A stretch of 64,000 nt of DNA from Diphasiastrum complanatum (taxonomy: Eukaryota > Streptophyta > Lycopodiopsida > Lycopodiales > Lycopodiaceae): contig CM055102.1 of the NCBI GenBank assembly GCA_029204225.1, positions 1,574,854-1,638,853 of the forward strand, read 5' to 3'. Each line of letters starts with the position of its first letter. The first letter of the stretch is position 1. Below the pieces are notes generated by a model. It was not told where the DNA came from, ran no database searches, and saw nothing but the letters and a program-made list of their open reading frames with translations. The translations under genes were made by a program, and so were the position numbers. Positions 10,614 through 21,139 of this stretch are shown in pieces.

Positions 10614-11560
10614 TTTTTCCTATGCTTGATGAAGGCACTCTTGCTCAAAGCCTTGGTGAGTAGATCGGCAATACAAGAGGATTTGTTGACATGCTTCAAA
10701 TAGATTTCTCTGGCAAGAGCTTGGGCCGAGATGTTGTCACATTTGATCATTGGTAGATCATCCTCCTTGATGCACTTTAGCTCCAATAACAATCTCTTGA
10801 TCCAAAGCACTTCTTTGGTAGTTGCGGTGAGTGCTTTGTACTTGGCCTCACATGAAGAAAGGGATATAGTATCTTGCTTGGAAAGCCAAGATATTAGATT
10901 TCCTCCAAGAAGTGTATGCACTAATGGACTTTCGATCCATCTTATCACTTGCAAAATCCAATTCGAGTAGCCAACAATAGATAAATATTCACTTTTGTAA
11001 AGTAGACCATAATCACAAGATGAAGATATATACCTTAGAATCCACTTGGCCATCTTCCAATGATGGATCTTGGGATGTTGCATAAATTGGCTCAGCTTGA
11101 GCACACAAAAGCTCAAGTCGGGCCTAGTGATGGTAAGCCAAATTAAGGAGCCTATAGGACTCCTAAAAAGTGTGATGTCCTCGAAGGATCTTTCATCACC
11201 TTTATTAGGATCTTTCACCATTTGCTCCATTGGAGTATCTATGCTCTTAGAATTTTCCATATGGAATTTTTCCAACATAGAAAGAGCAAATCTAGATTGA
11301 CATATAAAAACATAATCTTCATGAAAGTCAATCTCTAGGCCTAGTACGTAATGGATCTCTCCTAGATCTTGTATTTTAAACTCACTTCCAAGTGCTAGTT
11401 TTGTTTCTTCAACTAGCTTGATACAACTTCCACAAACAATAATGTCATCAACATAGATTAGAAGAATGACAATATTACTATCAACAAACTTTAGATACAT
11501 GGAAGGATCATAGTCACTAAGGACAAATCCTAGTGAGATAAGAAAATAGTTGAGTCTCTT
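10614..11560 (-). pseudogene. pol: Cop-B RT and RNase H
   Basis: Minus strand from 11560: RT from the thumb-proximal block (LNYFLISLGFVLSDYDP) through the catalytic YVDDIIVCGS, LGLEIDFHEDYVFICQSR and RPDLSFCVLKLSQF into RNase H (LLGGNLISWLSKQDTISLSS, ALTATTKEVLWIKRLL, IKCDNISAQAL) and the end motif IADLLTKALSKSAFIKH. In RNase H the stretch after YSNWILQVIRW is frameshifted. The start of RT, integrase, protease and gag are missing, cut at the inverted-repeat element. The reading frame runs into the LTR. Confidence 0.85.
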
Positions 11561-11923
11561 ATTAGAGGAGTTCTAAATCCAAAAAAGACCCTTTGTAAAG
11601 ATTCTTTTTATATTTTTTCTCAATTTTTTCTTACACATGGACCAATCAAAACACTCAAATTCGAAATCTACGTAACGTAACTTTTTGAGTCCACACTAAA
11701 AATGGCATAACTTTTTAGTGGTAAGTCCGAATTTAGTAGAGTTTGGTGCATTGGAAAGTGCTCAACAAGGGCTTTCCAATTATATGTTAGATGACATACT
11801 TTTGAACTCTGATTAAAAATTTATGACAAGTCAAAGGTATTAGTGTTATAATATTTTAATAATACAAACTACGTCTTCCACGAATTCTTAAAGGGTCTTT
11901 TTGGAGCTCAAAACTCCTCTAAT
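11561..11923. mobile_element. MITE-like inverted-repeat element in Cop-B
   Basis: The left end ATTAGAGGAGTTCTAAATCC, followed by AAAAAAGACCCTTT, is matched in reverse at the right end (AAAGGGTCTTTTTGGAGCTC then AAAACTCCTCTAAT), giving imperfect inverted repeats of about 40 bp around a noncoding, AT-rich 280-bp core. I could not find a convincing target duplication, and host copia sequence is missing across the site. It may be a MITE that inserted and later shared in a deletion. Superfamily unknown. Confidence 0.65.
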
Positions 11924-12626
11924 GAAAGTGAAATAAACTCAAATGATGAACAAAAAATGTTGTTACTCTCTCACTATAGGATCCAATAATGGTGTTCTAC
12001 CAACTCCTATGCAAGATCTTGCAACACGTGTGAAATACACTAAGAAATCAAATTTGACTCAAATACAATGATATTGCATGAAACAAAATGGCTAAGATCT
12101 CAAGACAATGCCTAGATCTCAAATACATGAGATTGACAAGCATATAATTATGATTAAGGATCAAACAAGCAATCTCTTGACCAAACCAAATGTCTCCACC
12201 CAGGTCTAGGTGCCCTACCTAACCCTCTTCAAAGGCTTATAACTCTTGATTGGCTCAACCAAATGGAATGAAACTGATTGCTACAAAAACTAGACAACAC
12301 TAGCTTTCAAACAAGCTATCTAGCAAGATTTTTGGATCAAACATGAAAGAGAACTCTCAAACTGAAATTGGATCTTCCTCACACGTGTCAGACCACCTAA
12401 TTACGTATAGTACCAAGTCAAACCCAATCAATGCCCTATTGATCTCTTTTGATCCAAGATTGAACAAGATATCTAGGAGAATGGGCCTAGTCACTTTCTA
12501 GCTCAATATTGATGCATAGATTTCTTAGAGTCATTACAAGATAGAAGAGTAGAAAAATAATGCTTGTTAAAAGGCATGTGGGAACTAGCCCCACTATCTA
12601 TCCACAATGCATGGTAACCTCAGGTA
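11924..12626 (-). other. Cop-B leader with misplaced protease fragment
   Basis: The 11930-12110 part resembles the leader of Cop-D at 39900-40130 (CTCTCTCACTATAGGA..CAA, TTGACTCAAATACAAT, ATGAAACAAA). Between this and the PBS, at 12505-12605 on the minus strand, is a short copia protease piece with ALWIDSGASSHM. Protease should lie on the other side of gag, so the order is scrambled. Confidence 0.7.
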
Positions 12627-12639
12627 GGCTCTGATACCA
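12627..12639 (-). other. Cop-B primer binding site
   Basis: Minus strand TGGTATCAGAGCC next to the LTR terminus. Confidence 0.9.
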
Positions 12640-13338
12640 TGTGATATTCACACATGTGGAGTGTCCACTAAGTGTGATTTAGATCTCCTAAGATGTGTGA
12701 ATGCACAATGATCAAGATTAGATTGAGATTCAAGATCTATCTCACTCTCAAAGACAAAAACACACTACTACATGCATTTACTCAATACCAAAGCACATAC
12801 ACACGTGTGGGAAGTTGTACTTTCGAAAAACTAAGTATGGAAAAGGCCAAATTTTGGGTAGAGAGAGAATGCAACCAATTGCTCTCGGGTAGAGAGAGAA
12901 AGCAAGTAAGCACTTAGATTCAAAATCAAGATTGATCTCCAAATTACTTAGCACCAAATGAGAAGTACAATGACACTAGTAGATCCGCGAGTTAATCCAA
13001 ACTCAAACATGATTGGACCTCATATTTACAACCTCTTAGTCCTATTGGACCAATGATGCATCCACCTCTTAATTCTATTGGATTATTCTCAAGCATAACT
13101 CAAATCCTATTGGACCATTGATGCTTCCACCTCTAAATCAGCCTAAATCAAAATACTTGTCAACAATCTATTTAGCTCGAGTTTCACCTCCACTACTTTG
13201 GCTCAATAGAGTCATTACATGTGGATTTGATCAATTTGCCATCTATGCCAATTTTGACCCTATCAACATTCACACCAAGATGCTTGACATAGAAAAGTGT
13301 AAGACCCCTACAACTAGCATAGATAGCTTTTTTTCACA
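12640..13338 (-). repeat. Cop-B 5' LTR
   Basis: Ends TGTGATATTCACACATG and TTTTTTTCACA on the plus strand. Pairs with 9878-10613 and carries CACACGTGTG at 12800-12809 (CACATGTG in the other copy). Followed by CTTGT. Confidence 0.9.
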
Positions 13339-13343
13339 CTTGT

Positions 13344-13751
13344 TATGTACACATTCCTTTAGAAGTAAGGAAGAAGGAAGATGCTACTTCATTCAAAGGC
13401 ATCTTTGTTGGTTATAGTGAAAATAGTAAAGCTTATAGGATATTTGATCCTATGTCCAAGAAAGTTGTTGTAAGAAGAGATGTGCTTTTTGATGAATCTC
13501 ACAATATCAAAGAGAAGAGAAGATCAACAAGGATGAGGGCCAAGCCATATTGGCTCACTTACATTGACAAAGGGAAACAAAGGGAAGATTCTCAATTACA
13601 CACGTCTGATTCTTTCTTGACTACTATGCTTGAAGAACCAACTTGTTCTGAAGAAGCAATTAAGTCTCAAAGTTGGAAGAATGTTATGCAAGTTGAGTTT
13701 GATGCCTTTTTGGAAAATCAAACTTGGGATCTTGTTGATCTACCCCATGGA
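13344..13751 (+). pseudogene. pol: Cop-F pol: integrase C-terminus and start of RT
   Basis: Continues Cop-F after Cop-B: DATSFKGIFVGYSENSKAYR, FDPMSKKVVVRRDVLFDES, then a polar linker and the first RT residues (WKNVMQVEFDAFLENQTWDL). The frame is mostly open. It is cut at 13751 by copy 2 of the dispersed repeat; the rest of RT is not found. Confidence 0.85.
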
Positions 13752-14392
13752 TGTTGTTGCACAGTCTGTATATTTACATGTAAAACAAGATAGGCAAAAA
13801 ATGCGACTATCTGCATAAATACAAGTAAATTTTCACAGGCGAAAAAGGCGAAAAAGATGACACTGTATTTTTACACGTGATTTGTGACAGGCGAAAAAGA
13901 CGACACTGTCCTACAAATGACGAAGGTGCTCTAATGGAAAAGCAAAGGTACCCTGTAAATCAAATTTTAAGGCATTTGTCAGAGTATTGCATTTTTTACA
14001 TCTTCACCAATGTTCATTTCAGCGAAGGCTGACATCGCGGCCTTCTCATGCTCATCTCATGCAACTGTGCAATCAGATTTGACAATGACAGTAGCCACCC
14101 ACGATCTCTTACAGAGAGCACATCCACCTTTGTACTTTCTTCATTTGTTGTTGTACTATATCAACAAGGTTAATATAGATTTTGTAGTAAATAATGTCGA
14201 ACCCACAGAGGACAATGTTAGAAAGTTATGTATTTGGTACAATTTATGATTTATTTCGAGTGAAGTGGCTCTGGGCGTTATTCTGGTTGTCAACAGACAT
14301 TAGAAAGTAACCAATATTACTTGTGTTGGGGTGTGTAGTGTTAATAAATCCAGAACAACAGCCTTGTCTCTATCAAATCGAATGAAATGCGT
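13752..14392 (+). repeat. Dispersed repeat of unknown class, copy 2
   Basis: Begins TGTTGTTGCACAGTC exactly where Cop-F RT coding stops. Homologous along its length to copy 3 (14463-15093) and for about 390 bp to copy 1. The last shared bases are CAAATCGAATGAAATGC. Confidence 0.8.
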
Positions 14393-14432
14393 TCTACAGG
14401 TGAGATGTTATCAAAGTAGTACAACAGTACTA

Positions 14433-14464
14433 CATAAGAAAAATAATGCTGTATTTTTCTTATG
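14433..14464. other. Perfect 12-bp hairpin between repeat copies
   Basis: CATAAGAAAAAT and ATTTTTCTTATG pair perfectly around the 8-nt loop AATGCTGT. The right arm leads straight into the TGTTGTCGC start of copy 3, and a degenerate form of the right arm also precedes copy 1. Confidence 0.75.
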
Positions 14465-15093
14465 TTGTCGCACAGTCTGTATATTTATATGTATAACAAG
14501 ATAGACAAAAACGCGACTATCTACATAAATACAAGTAAATTTTCACAGGCAAAAAAGGCACAAATGATGACACTGTATTTTTAAACGTGACTTGTGACAA
14601 GCGAAAAAGACGACACTGTCCTAAAAATTACGAAGGTGCCTTATGAAAAAGCAAAGGTACCTTGTAAATCAAATTTTAAGGCATTTGTCAGAGTATTGCA
14701 TTTTTTACATCTTCACCAACGTTCATTTTTTGTCATGACGTCGCGGCCTTCTCATGCTCATCCCATGCAACTGTGCAATCAGATTTGACAACGACAGTAG
14801 CCACCCACGATCTCTTATAGACAGCACATCCACCTTTGTACTTCCTTCATTTGCTGTCGTACTATATCAACAAGGTTAATATAGATTTTGTCATAAATAA
14901 TGTCGAACCCACAGAGGACAGCGTTAGAAAGTTGTGTATTTGGTACAATTTATGATTTATTTTGAGTGAAGTGGCTTCGGGCATTATTCTGGTTGTCAAC
15001 AAACATTAGAAAGTAACCAGTATTACTTGTGTTGGGGTGTGTAGTGTTAATAATTCCAGAACAACAGCCTTGCCTCTATCAAATCGAATGAAA
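14463..15093 (+). repeat. Dispersed repeat of unknown class, copy 3
   Basis: Starts TGTTGTCGCACAGTC, 711 bp after the start of copy 2, in the same orientation. It ends at CAAATCGAATGAAATGC and is then followed by the Gyp-A LTR region. Confidence 0.8.
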
Positions 15094-16041
15094 TGCTCGA
15101 GTATTTGTGGTTGTGCAGACAATTAATTAATCGTGTTTGCAAACTGTTCGTTTCTAGATAGAAGTCCTCAACAACTTAAGTCCAAGGTTATGGTTAAAGA
15201 ACACAAATAGTTCTAGAGCACGTTAGAAACTTATGTCAATTACAATCAGGAACACAGATCAAAGACTCAATTCTTCAAACATGGACTGTCATCTCAAATG
15301 TATACATACAGTTTTATTCAATGATCATGCTAGACTGACCAAATGTAGACGTTATTCGAGTGCCGAAAAAAAAGTATTCATGACAGACAAATAAAATGAT
15401 TTTAAGACAATTCCTTGGAGCATATTTACAGATACACAACAAACGACTGTAATGCGCTAGAGAGTCTATCTGATCAGAGAGTAATTCATGTAATGCGTTA
15501 GAGATTGCTAGTAGACTCGGGATCACTCACACTCAACAGTGCGGAGAACAGAGATGAGGGAGAATAACCCTCAACACTCTATTCACTTCTTCAACCTCTT
15601 ACAAATACATAAACTCTTCTCTCTCGATGATTGAGACTGAAGCATGTGATTAATATATGTTCTATGAGACGAACAAACACACCTCTAAAACAACAGGTGC
15701 GTCGCTCTCGTGAAAAGGTCTAGTTACCAATTAGGTTGAGTATATGTTCAATTATACCATAAGAGGTATAATTAACTAAGAGTTAAAATTACTCTAGTTT
15801 AACATGTCGATTCATATTTAGCTGTTTCACGTGGATGACCTAGTAAAGGCTATCCAAGACAATGTTTTCCCTTTTAAAGGCCTTGCCCTTAAATACAAGG
15901 CAAGTACTTAGGAGATATATTCTCGAAAAATGACTTAGGCCCCTTCATGATTTATATTTATCCAGCTCATATCTTCATTTTCGAGTATATCATGCCATAT
16001 TTAGGTTGATATTCAATATTTAACGATTTCATGGCATCACA
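15094..16041 (-). repeat. Gyp-A 3' LTR (probable)
   Basis: On the minus strand a purine tract (TTTGAGGAAGAGGATA) precedes TGTGATGCC at 16041, marking an LTR start. Further in, TGTATTTAAGG (15886-15896) could be a TATA element. The far end is not fixed: repeat copy 3 ends at 15093. No second copy of this LTR is in the window, so the boundaries are inferred. Confidence 0.55.
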
Positions 16042-16056
16042 TATCCTCTTCCTCAA
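16042..16056 (-). other. Gyp-A polypurine tract
   Basis: Minus strand TTGAGGAAGAGGATA, directly upstream of the TGTGATGCC LTR start. Confidence 0.55.
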
Positions 16057-16329
16057 ATGTGAAACGTCCTCATAAACATATAATCTTTATTTTGAGGATC
16101 ATTCGTGAAACATTATGTTTTTCAGATATTCGTTAAGGCGAAAAGATATTTCTTCATATGATATTTCCTTTAGATATTTCTTGGGCTAGAGAATATGTGC
16201 CTTGCTGTGTCTTTGAATTAAATAGGTTGATTTGATTTGATCTTTGAATTATTGATGAGCAAACTTCAAAACATCTTCAAAACCTCAAAGATCTTGATTC
16301 AGCATCTCATAGAAACATCACCACGACAT

Positions 16330-18240
16330 AGGCAAGAATGAATATTCACGAAGGATTCAATTCTTCATGTAGTTTTTGGGCTAACTCCAAATTTTGTTGA
16401 GCCTCATACAACATCAAGATTTCCTTTGATTGCATATAACGGCCAACTAGTAGGTTGCCGAATTCTTCAAGCTTAACCGAGAGCAATGTTCCATCAAATA
16501 GCTCTTGAGTTAACTTTACATCTCCATCTGAATCACTACAGTGTGATTTCTTCACAATAGCGAGGTGAAAATCTTATAAAAGAACTTTTAACATAAAGAT
16601 TTTGGAAAAAAAACAATGTCTGCTGCAAAAGTTCCAAACTGCCAAAATGAATATGTACAAAATTGCTTATAACGAAGTGACTTCCTTCGATCTTGCAGAT
16701 TGTGTCGAATTTTTGCAAAATAATCAACAAGGTTTCGTTCCCAATCCACATAAAGACTGAAAAGTTCAGGATAGGCCATATTTACATTGATCAACAAATA
16801 TGCATCATCAAAGGTGCCTAAATCCACAACACCTTTTGGTTTGTACAATTGAAACTGTGACTTCCGCTTCCGAAAATGTTGCTTATTGTCTTCATTTTGC
16901 AAAATTGAAGACAATAAGAGCCTATGTATAACTCAACTGAACCGAAAGGCACAACTTGGAATTTTCCCTGAATTATGCCCCAACAGAAACATCCTTTCTG
17001 CTCGATAAATAATTGGGCCCATAACTAGAGAAAGTTGTCCTTTTTCCATGGTGTCTTCCAGTCATCGAAGGCGATGCCTACTACGCCTGGTAGCATCATG
17101 TAATCCACACGCCATTGTGATTCAATGTTAAATGCTTGTGGACACCACTTTCAGAATCGATCAACAAATCCATTGAATCTTTCAGCACATACCTTCGACT
17201 GGTTTCGACGTGGTCGCTTTGCTTGAGTAGCTGCTATTGCCAAATCCTGAGTTTGCAACTCAGTAGCTAACTTCTGGTCTTCTAGCTACTGCTTGAAATC
17301 TGACAACTCTTGTTTGAGCTTGTCGATCTTCGCTATTGCCTCCAAATACTCTGGATGGTTGGTGACTCCCGAGCAGACAGGCACAACTTGAAGTTGTTGT
17401 GTCAGATCATCAATTTTCAGCAGGGCCTGTACATATTCGTTGTGAGAGTCTAGCCCATTGCAAGTTTGGCTGGCTTCAATAGACAACTCCTTCAACTCAG
17501 CCAACTCTTCTTCGACTAGCGCCTTTGCATGTCGAGCGGTTGCAAAAACTCGACTCAAAATTTTTTGAGCATCTGGCCTAAGAGCTGGTTCAGTTTCGAG
17601 AGGTCTATTGTGATACAGCCTGCATTGCTACACAATGTAGCTTCTACCTTTATTCTTGTTTTTCGCTCCTCCTGCAAATGTTTCTGGAGAGCGACATTGT
17701 GTTTATTTGCATCCAACAGTTGTTTTTTTAAAAAAATCAATATTAGTCCAATAATTGACAAACTTGGTCTCAATCGTCTTATTGACTTTCTTCAAAGAAT
17801 CAGCTTTGTTGATTGCAGTCTGAAGCTGTGTTTTGAGGGAACGATTTTGTTCAATCAATTGAGTGTTATCTGATTCGAGTGAGTCGATCTTCTCATACGA
17901 CTCCTTAAGAGAGTCTTGAAACTTTCGCTCTACTTCTATCAGGTCCAAAATGTTCTTCTGATTGTGTTGATCAAATTCATATATCTCAGCTACTAGATTC
18001 TTGGCTCTGCTGGTCATGAATGTGAACCACCAGAGCTGGTTCTCAGGTTCATCCTCTTGGTTGTCCATTGCCCTAGTGTCTTCTACTGCAGCTGCTCGAG
18101 CCCTATCTGAAGTGCCGGACTGAGTTCCATCTTCATCCAAGGTGCTTGAACTCTTCATCTGCTTCTGTGAGGTTGAAGCAAAGGCTGGCTTCGATGAATC
18201 TGCAAAAGCAGTTCCATCTTCTGCTTCAATGTCCTTTGTA
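16330..18240 (-). pseudogene. Gyp-A ORF3: coiled-coil protein downstream of pol
   Basis: On the minus strand the truncated integrase reads without a break into this ORF. It has a Ser/Thr/Glu-rich start (MKSSSTLDEDGTQSG), then WWFTFMTSRAKNLVAEIYEF, then a long heptad-like stretch (KESYEKIDSLESDNTQLIEQ, QTAINKADSLKKVNK), a frameshift, and more coil (LVEEELAELKELSIEAS, AIAKIDKLKQELSDFKQ). The rest (about 16340-17270) is spread over three frames and includes VVDLGTFDDAYLLI and LYVDWERNLVDYFAKI. No known catalytic motif was seen. Position and coiled coil resemble ORF3 of Gyp-C and Gyp-D, but the terminal FFDP domain is not clearly recognisable here. Confidence 0.55.
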
Positions 18241-20250
18241 GCATAATCCGTTGCAACAAGAATATAACGACACTTCGTATGTCAAGTCACATGTTTGATT
18301 GGACCGACAAAGTCAATCTCCCACTTCTCAAATTGTGCAAGAGGCAAGATTGGTATCAACGGCCAATTCATTGCTTTTGTTGGCTTACCAGATCTGTGGC
18401 ATGGATCACACGAACGAATATAATTCTATACATCCTTGAACATAGTTGGCCACTAGTACTTGGCAGTCAATATTTTATTAACAATATTCTTTAAAGCAAA
18501 GTGTCCTCCAACATCCTCTGAATGTAAGGCTTGTACAACCTTTTTAATATCTGTTGTTTTAAGCCATCTTCTTAGTTGATGATCAACACCAAGCTTGTAC
18601 AGGACATTGTTAATAATCGTATAAGGTGCTACCTTATATTGAAAAACTGTCTTTTTCTCAAAATCATAACCATCTGGATATATCTGATCCTTGAGATAAG
18701 TAATGATATCGGAATATAACAAATTTGTAGATGAAATTTCAAATAGATTTTCGTTTGGAAAATCATTATTAATTGGTTTTTCAGTTTTTCTCGTGCTGAG
18801 TCGCGATAGATAATCAACATTTGTATGATATTTTCCTTGGTGAAGTTCTACTTGATAAGTGAATTCCTACAGAAGTAGAACCCATCGACCAATTCGTCTT
18901 GATAAATCTGGTTCATTCACAATATACTTTAGAGCATAATATCAACATGAAAAATGAAAGCATATCCTAGCAAATAATGCCGAAATTTCTTAGCAGTAAA
19001 AATCATTTCGAGTGCTTCCCTTTCCGTAGTCGAATAATTCTTCTCCGAGGCACTGAGTTGTCAACTTGTATAGTATATGGGATGATCTTTCTTCTGATCA
19101 TCCTTCTAGTTGATACAGACGCCAATAGCAAATGCAGAAACATCAACATAACTATGAAATAAATTAGCCCAGTTGGGTGGTATCAAAATAGGAGCACTGA
19201 TCAATCTCTGCTTAAGTTCTTCGAACGCTTTCTGCTGTTCATTCGTCCACAAGTATTCCACTTGTTTCTTGAGTAAATGCGTAAGAGAAGCAGCAATAGA
19301 AGCATGATTTTGGATAAATCTTCGATAATAGCCGACATGTCCTAAAAAAACTCTTAGTTCACGTAGATTGGTTGGTATTTGGAGGTTCTTTATAAGCTCA
19401 ACTTTATCTTTATCGACTTCTATTCCTCTGTTTGATATTCTGTTTCCAAGTAAAATTCCTTCTTTCATACCAAAAAAATATTTTTCCGGATAAAGGGATA
19501 AACAAGTATCTCGACACCATTGCAATTTAAGTTTAAGCTTCTATAGATGTGTCTTTATATCACTATATACATAAAAATCATCAATGAAGATTTCAAGAAA
19601 AGTTCTTAGGAAGACAGCAAAAATTAACATCATGATTCGCTGAAAAGTCGCTGGTGCATTGCAAAGACTAAAGGGCATTTTGTTGTAGGCATAAGTGCCC
19701 CAATCCGTAGTAAAGGTGGTCTTTGAATGATCCTCCTTTCTCACTCCAACCTGATTATAACCAGAAAAATCGTCACAAAAACTGTAACGAGCAACCTGAT
19801 CTAAGATAGAATCAGTGAAGGGCAGAGGATGATGATTGTGACAGCATTGAGCTTGCGGAAATCTTGGTATATTCGTATTTTGTCAGTCTTCTTCTTTGGA
19901 ACAACAACAATGGGTGAAACCCATTCACTACTTAAGACGGGATAGATAATGCCTACCTACCTCAAGGTGCTTGTTGAGTTCGTCCTTAACCATGAGGGAG
20001 TACTTTGGATTGAGACGATACTGTCTTTGTCGAATAGGTACAACATCTTCTTTAAGATCAATACAGTGCTCTCCGAATTCTGCAGGTATACCTTTCACAT
20101 CGTCGAGCGACCAGACCAAAACATCTTGGTACTCCTTCAACAATTCGGTGAATTCAGCTAATCCCGATTCTCCAATTGACTTTGAAACATGCACAAATCT
20201 ACCAGGTGCAAGTTCAATTAGTTCAGTAGAATCTGGTAGAATGATACCTT
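18241..20250 (-). pseudogene. pol: Gyp-A pol: RT, RNase H and truncated integrase
   Basis: Minus-strand gypsy pol. RT N-terminal region (YQDVLVWSLDDVKGIPAEFG, QRQYRLNPKYSLMVKDEL, EWVSPIVVVPKKKTDKIRI), palm (MPFSLCNAPATFQRIM, EIFIDDFYVYSD), RT/RNase H connection (LRELRVFLGHVGYYRRFI), RNase H in broken frames, then the integrase zinc region (HSEDVGGHFA) and the first part of the core (EKWEIDFVGPIKHVT, YILVATDYATK). There the core stops and ORF3 follows in frame. Many stops and frameshifts (for example near 19530, 19745 and 19930) make it inactive. Closest relative here is Gyp-B. Confidence 0.85.
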
Positions 20251-21130
20251 TTGTCATACTGACCTTGGTATGGCCATAAATTTCACGCATGGTTGACTCT
20301 ATAGATGTATTCTTGTCGTCAGTCTGGTTCTTATTACCAAATTCATGTGCAGATTTGTCACTCGAATCACTATCAGATTCTTTAGAGTTCGTATTTGCAA
20401 CTTTAATTTCTTCATTCAAAACATCCACTTCAGCGTTGCAGGCATCGAAGAATTCTTCTCCGTTAGTATTCTCATAGCATTTGAAATATTGCACTTCGAT
20501 GTCAGATGCATTGGAAAAAAATTTTAAGGCATAAGAAGAATCTTCTGAGGTAAAACTGGTGTCAAACAAAGGAGTTTCACCTTTATATTTGTCACGACTC
20601 CAAGTGATTATTTGTTTTGATGGCTTACCTCGATTATTGGTCTCACCAGTCTGAAATCTCAACTCTTTGGATTTCCAATGAACACTTGCGTTTGATTGAT
20701 AAAGCTAGGGCCGTCCAATTAGCACAGAATAAGATGACAAACCAAGTGGTTTGATAACTATAAAATTCATTGTGAAAGGCTTGGCTTGAATGTAGACAGT
20801 GACATCTCTCAGCACTAGCTAATACTACTGCTAAGGAGGTCATGTCCCCTAGTCTGCAATACCGATCTATCTTTGGTGGTAAACCAGCCAAAAACCATTT
20901 GATCTGCATATCAACGGGATATACACCAGTTAGTTTTCCTATAAGATTCTTAACCTTCCGTGTACATTTTCGAAGGAATTTTTTAGTCTTCTTCTGAACA
21001 TTGTTCAGACGTCCGAGAATTCTAGATTTATAACCGATTTCTCTGAACTGGTTCAGAAATGCATCTTTCAGTAGTAACCGGGTTCCTACGCGGCTTGGTT
21101 CAACTTGACTGTACCATATGCGTGCCTGCT
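20251..21130 (-). pseudogene. gag: Gyp-A gag fragment and protease C-terminal part
   Basis: From 21130 down: gag (MQIKWFLAGLPPKIDRYCRL, SLAVVLASAERCH) runs into the C-terminal half of the protease (QAKPFTMNFIVIKPLGLSSY, VLIGRP.LYQSNASVHWKSK), so the protease active-site half is deleted near 20805. A linker follows (ITWSRDKYKGETPLFDTSFT and acidic sequence), which Gyp-B also has after its first protease. Confidence 0.75.
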
Positions 21131-21139
21131 TTCTCTATT

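Larger units (their letters stand above)
9878..13338 (-). mobile_element. Cop-B: internally rearranged copia retrotransposon
   Basis: Paired LTRs, PBS, CTTGT duplication and minus-strand RT/RNase H define a 3.46-kb element in Cop-F. The interior is scrambled. From PBS inward there is a small protease piece (12505-12605), then leader-like sequence, then a 363-bp inverted-repeat element exactly where gag to early RT should be, then RT and RNase H. LTR divergence is visibly larger than in Cop-A and includes a deletion of about 40 bp in the right LTR near 13135, so it is older. Confidence 0.9.

Noticed and set aside
16330-17270. Gyp-A ORF3 C-terminus as a definite copy of the FFDP domain
   Set aside because: Only loose resemblance (VDWERNL, WQFGTF) and frames are broken; kept as uncertain rather than counted as a third clear copy.
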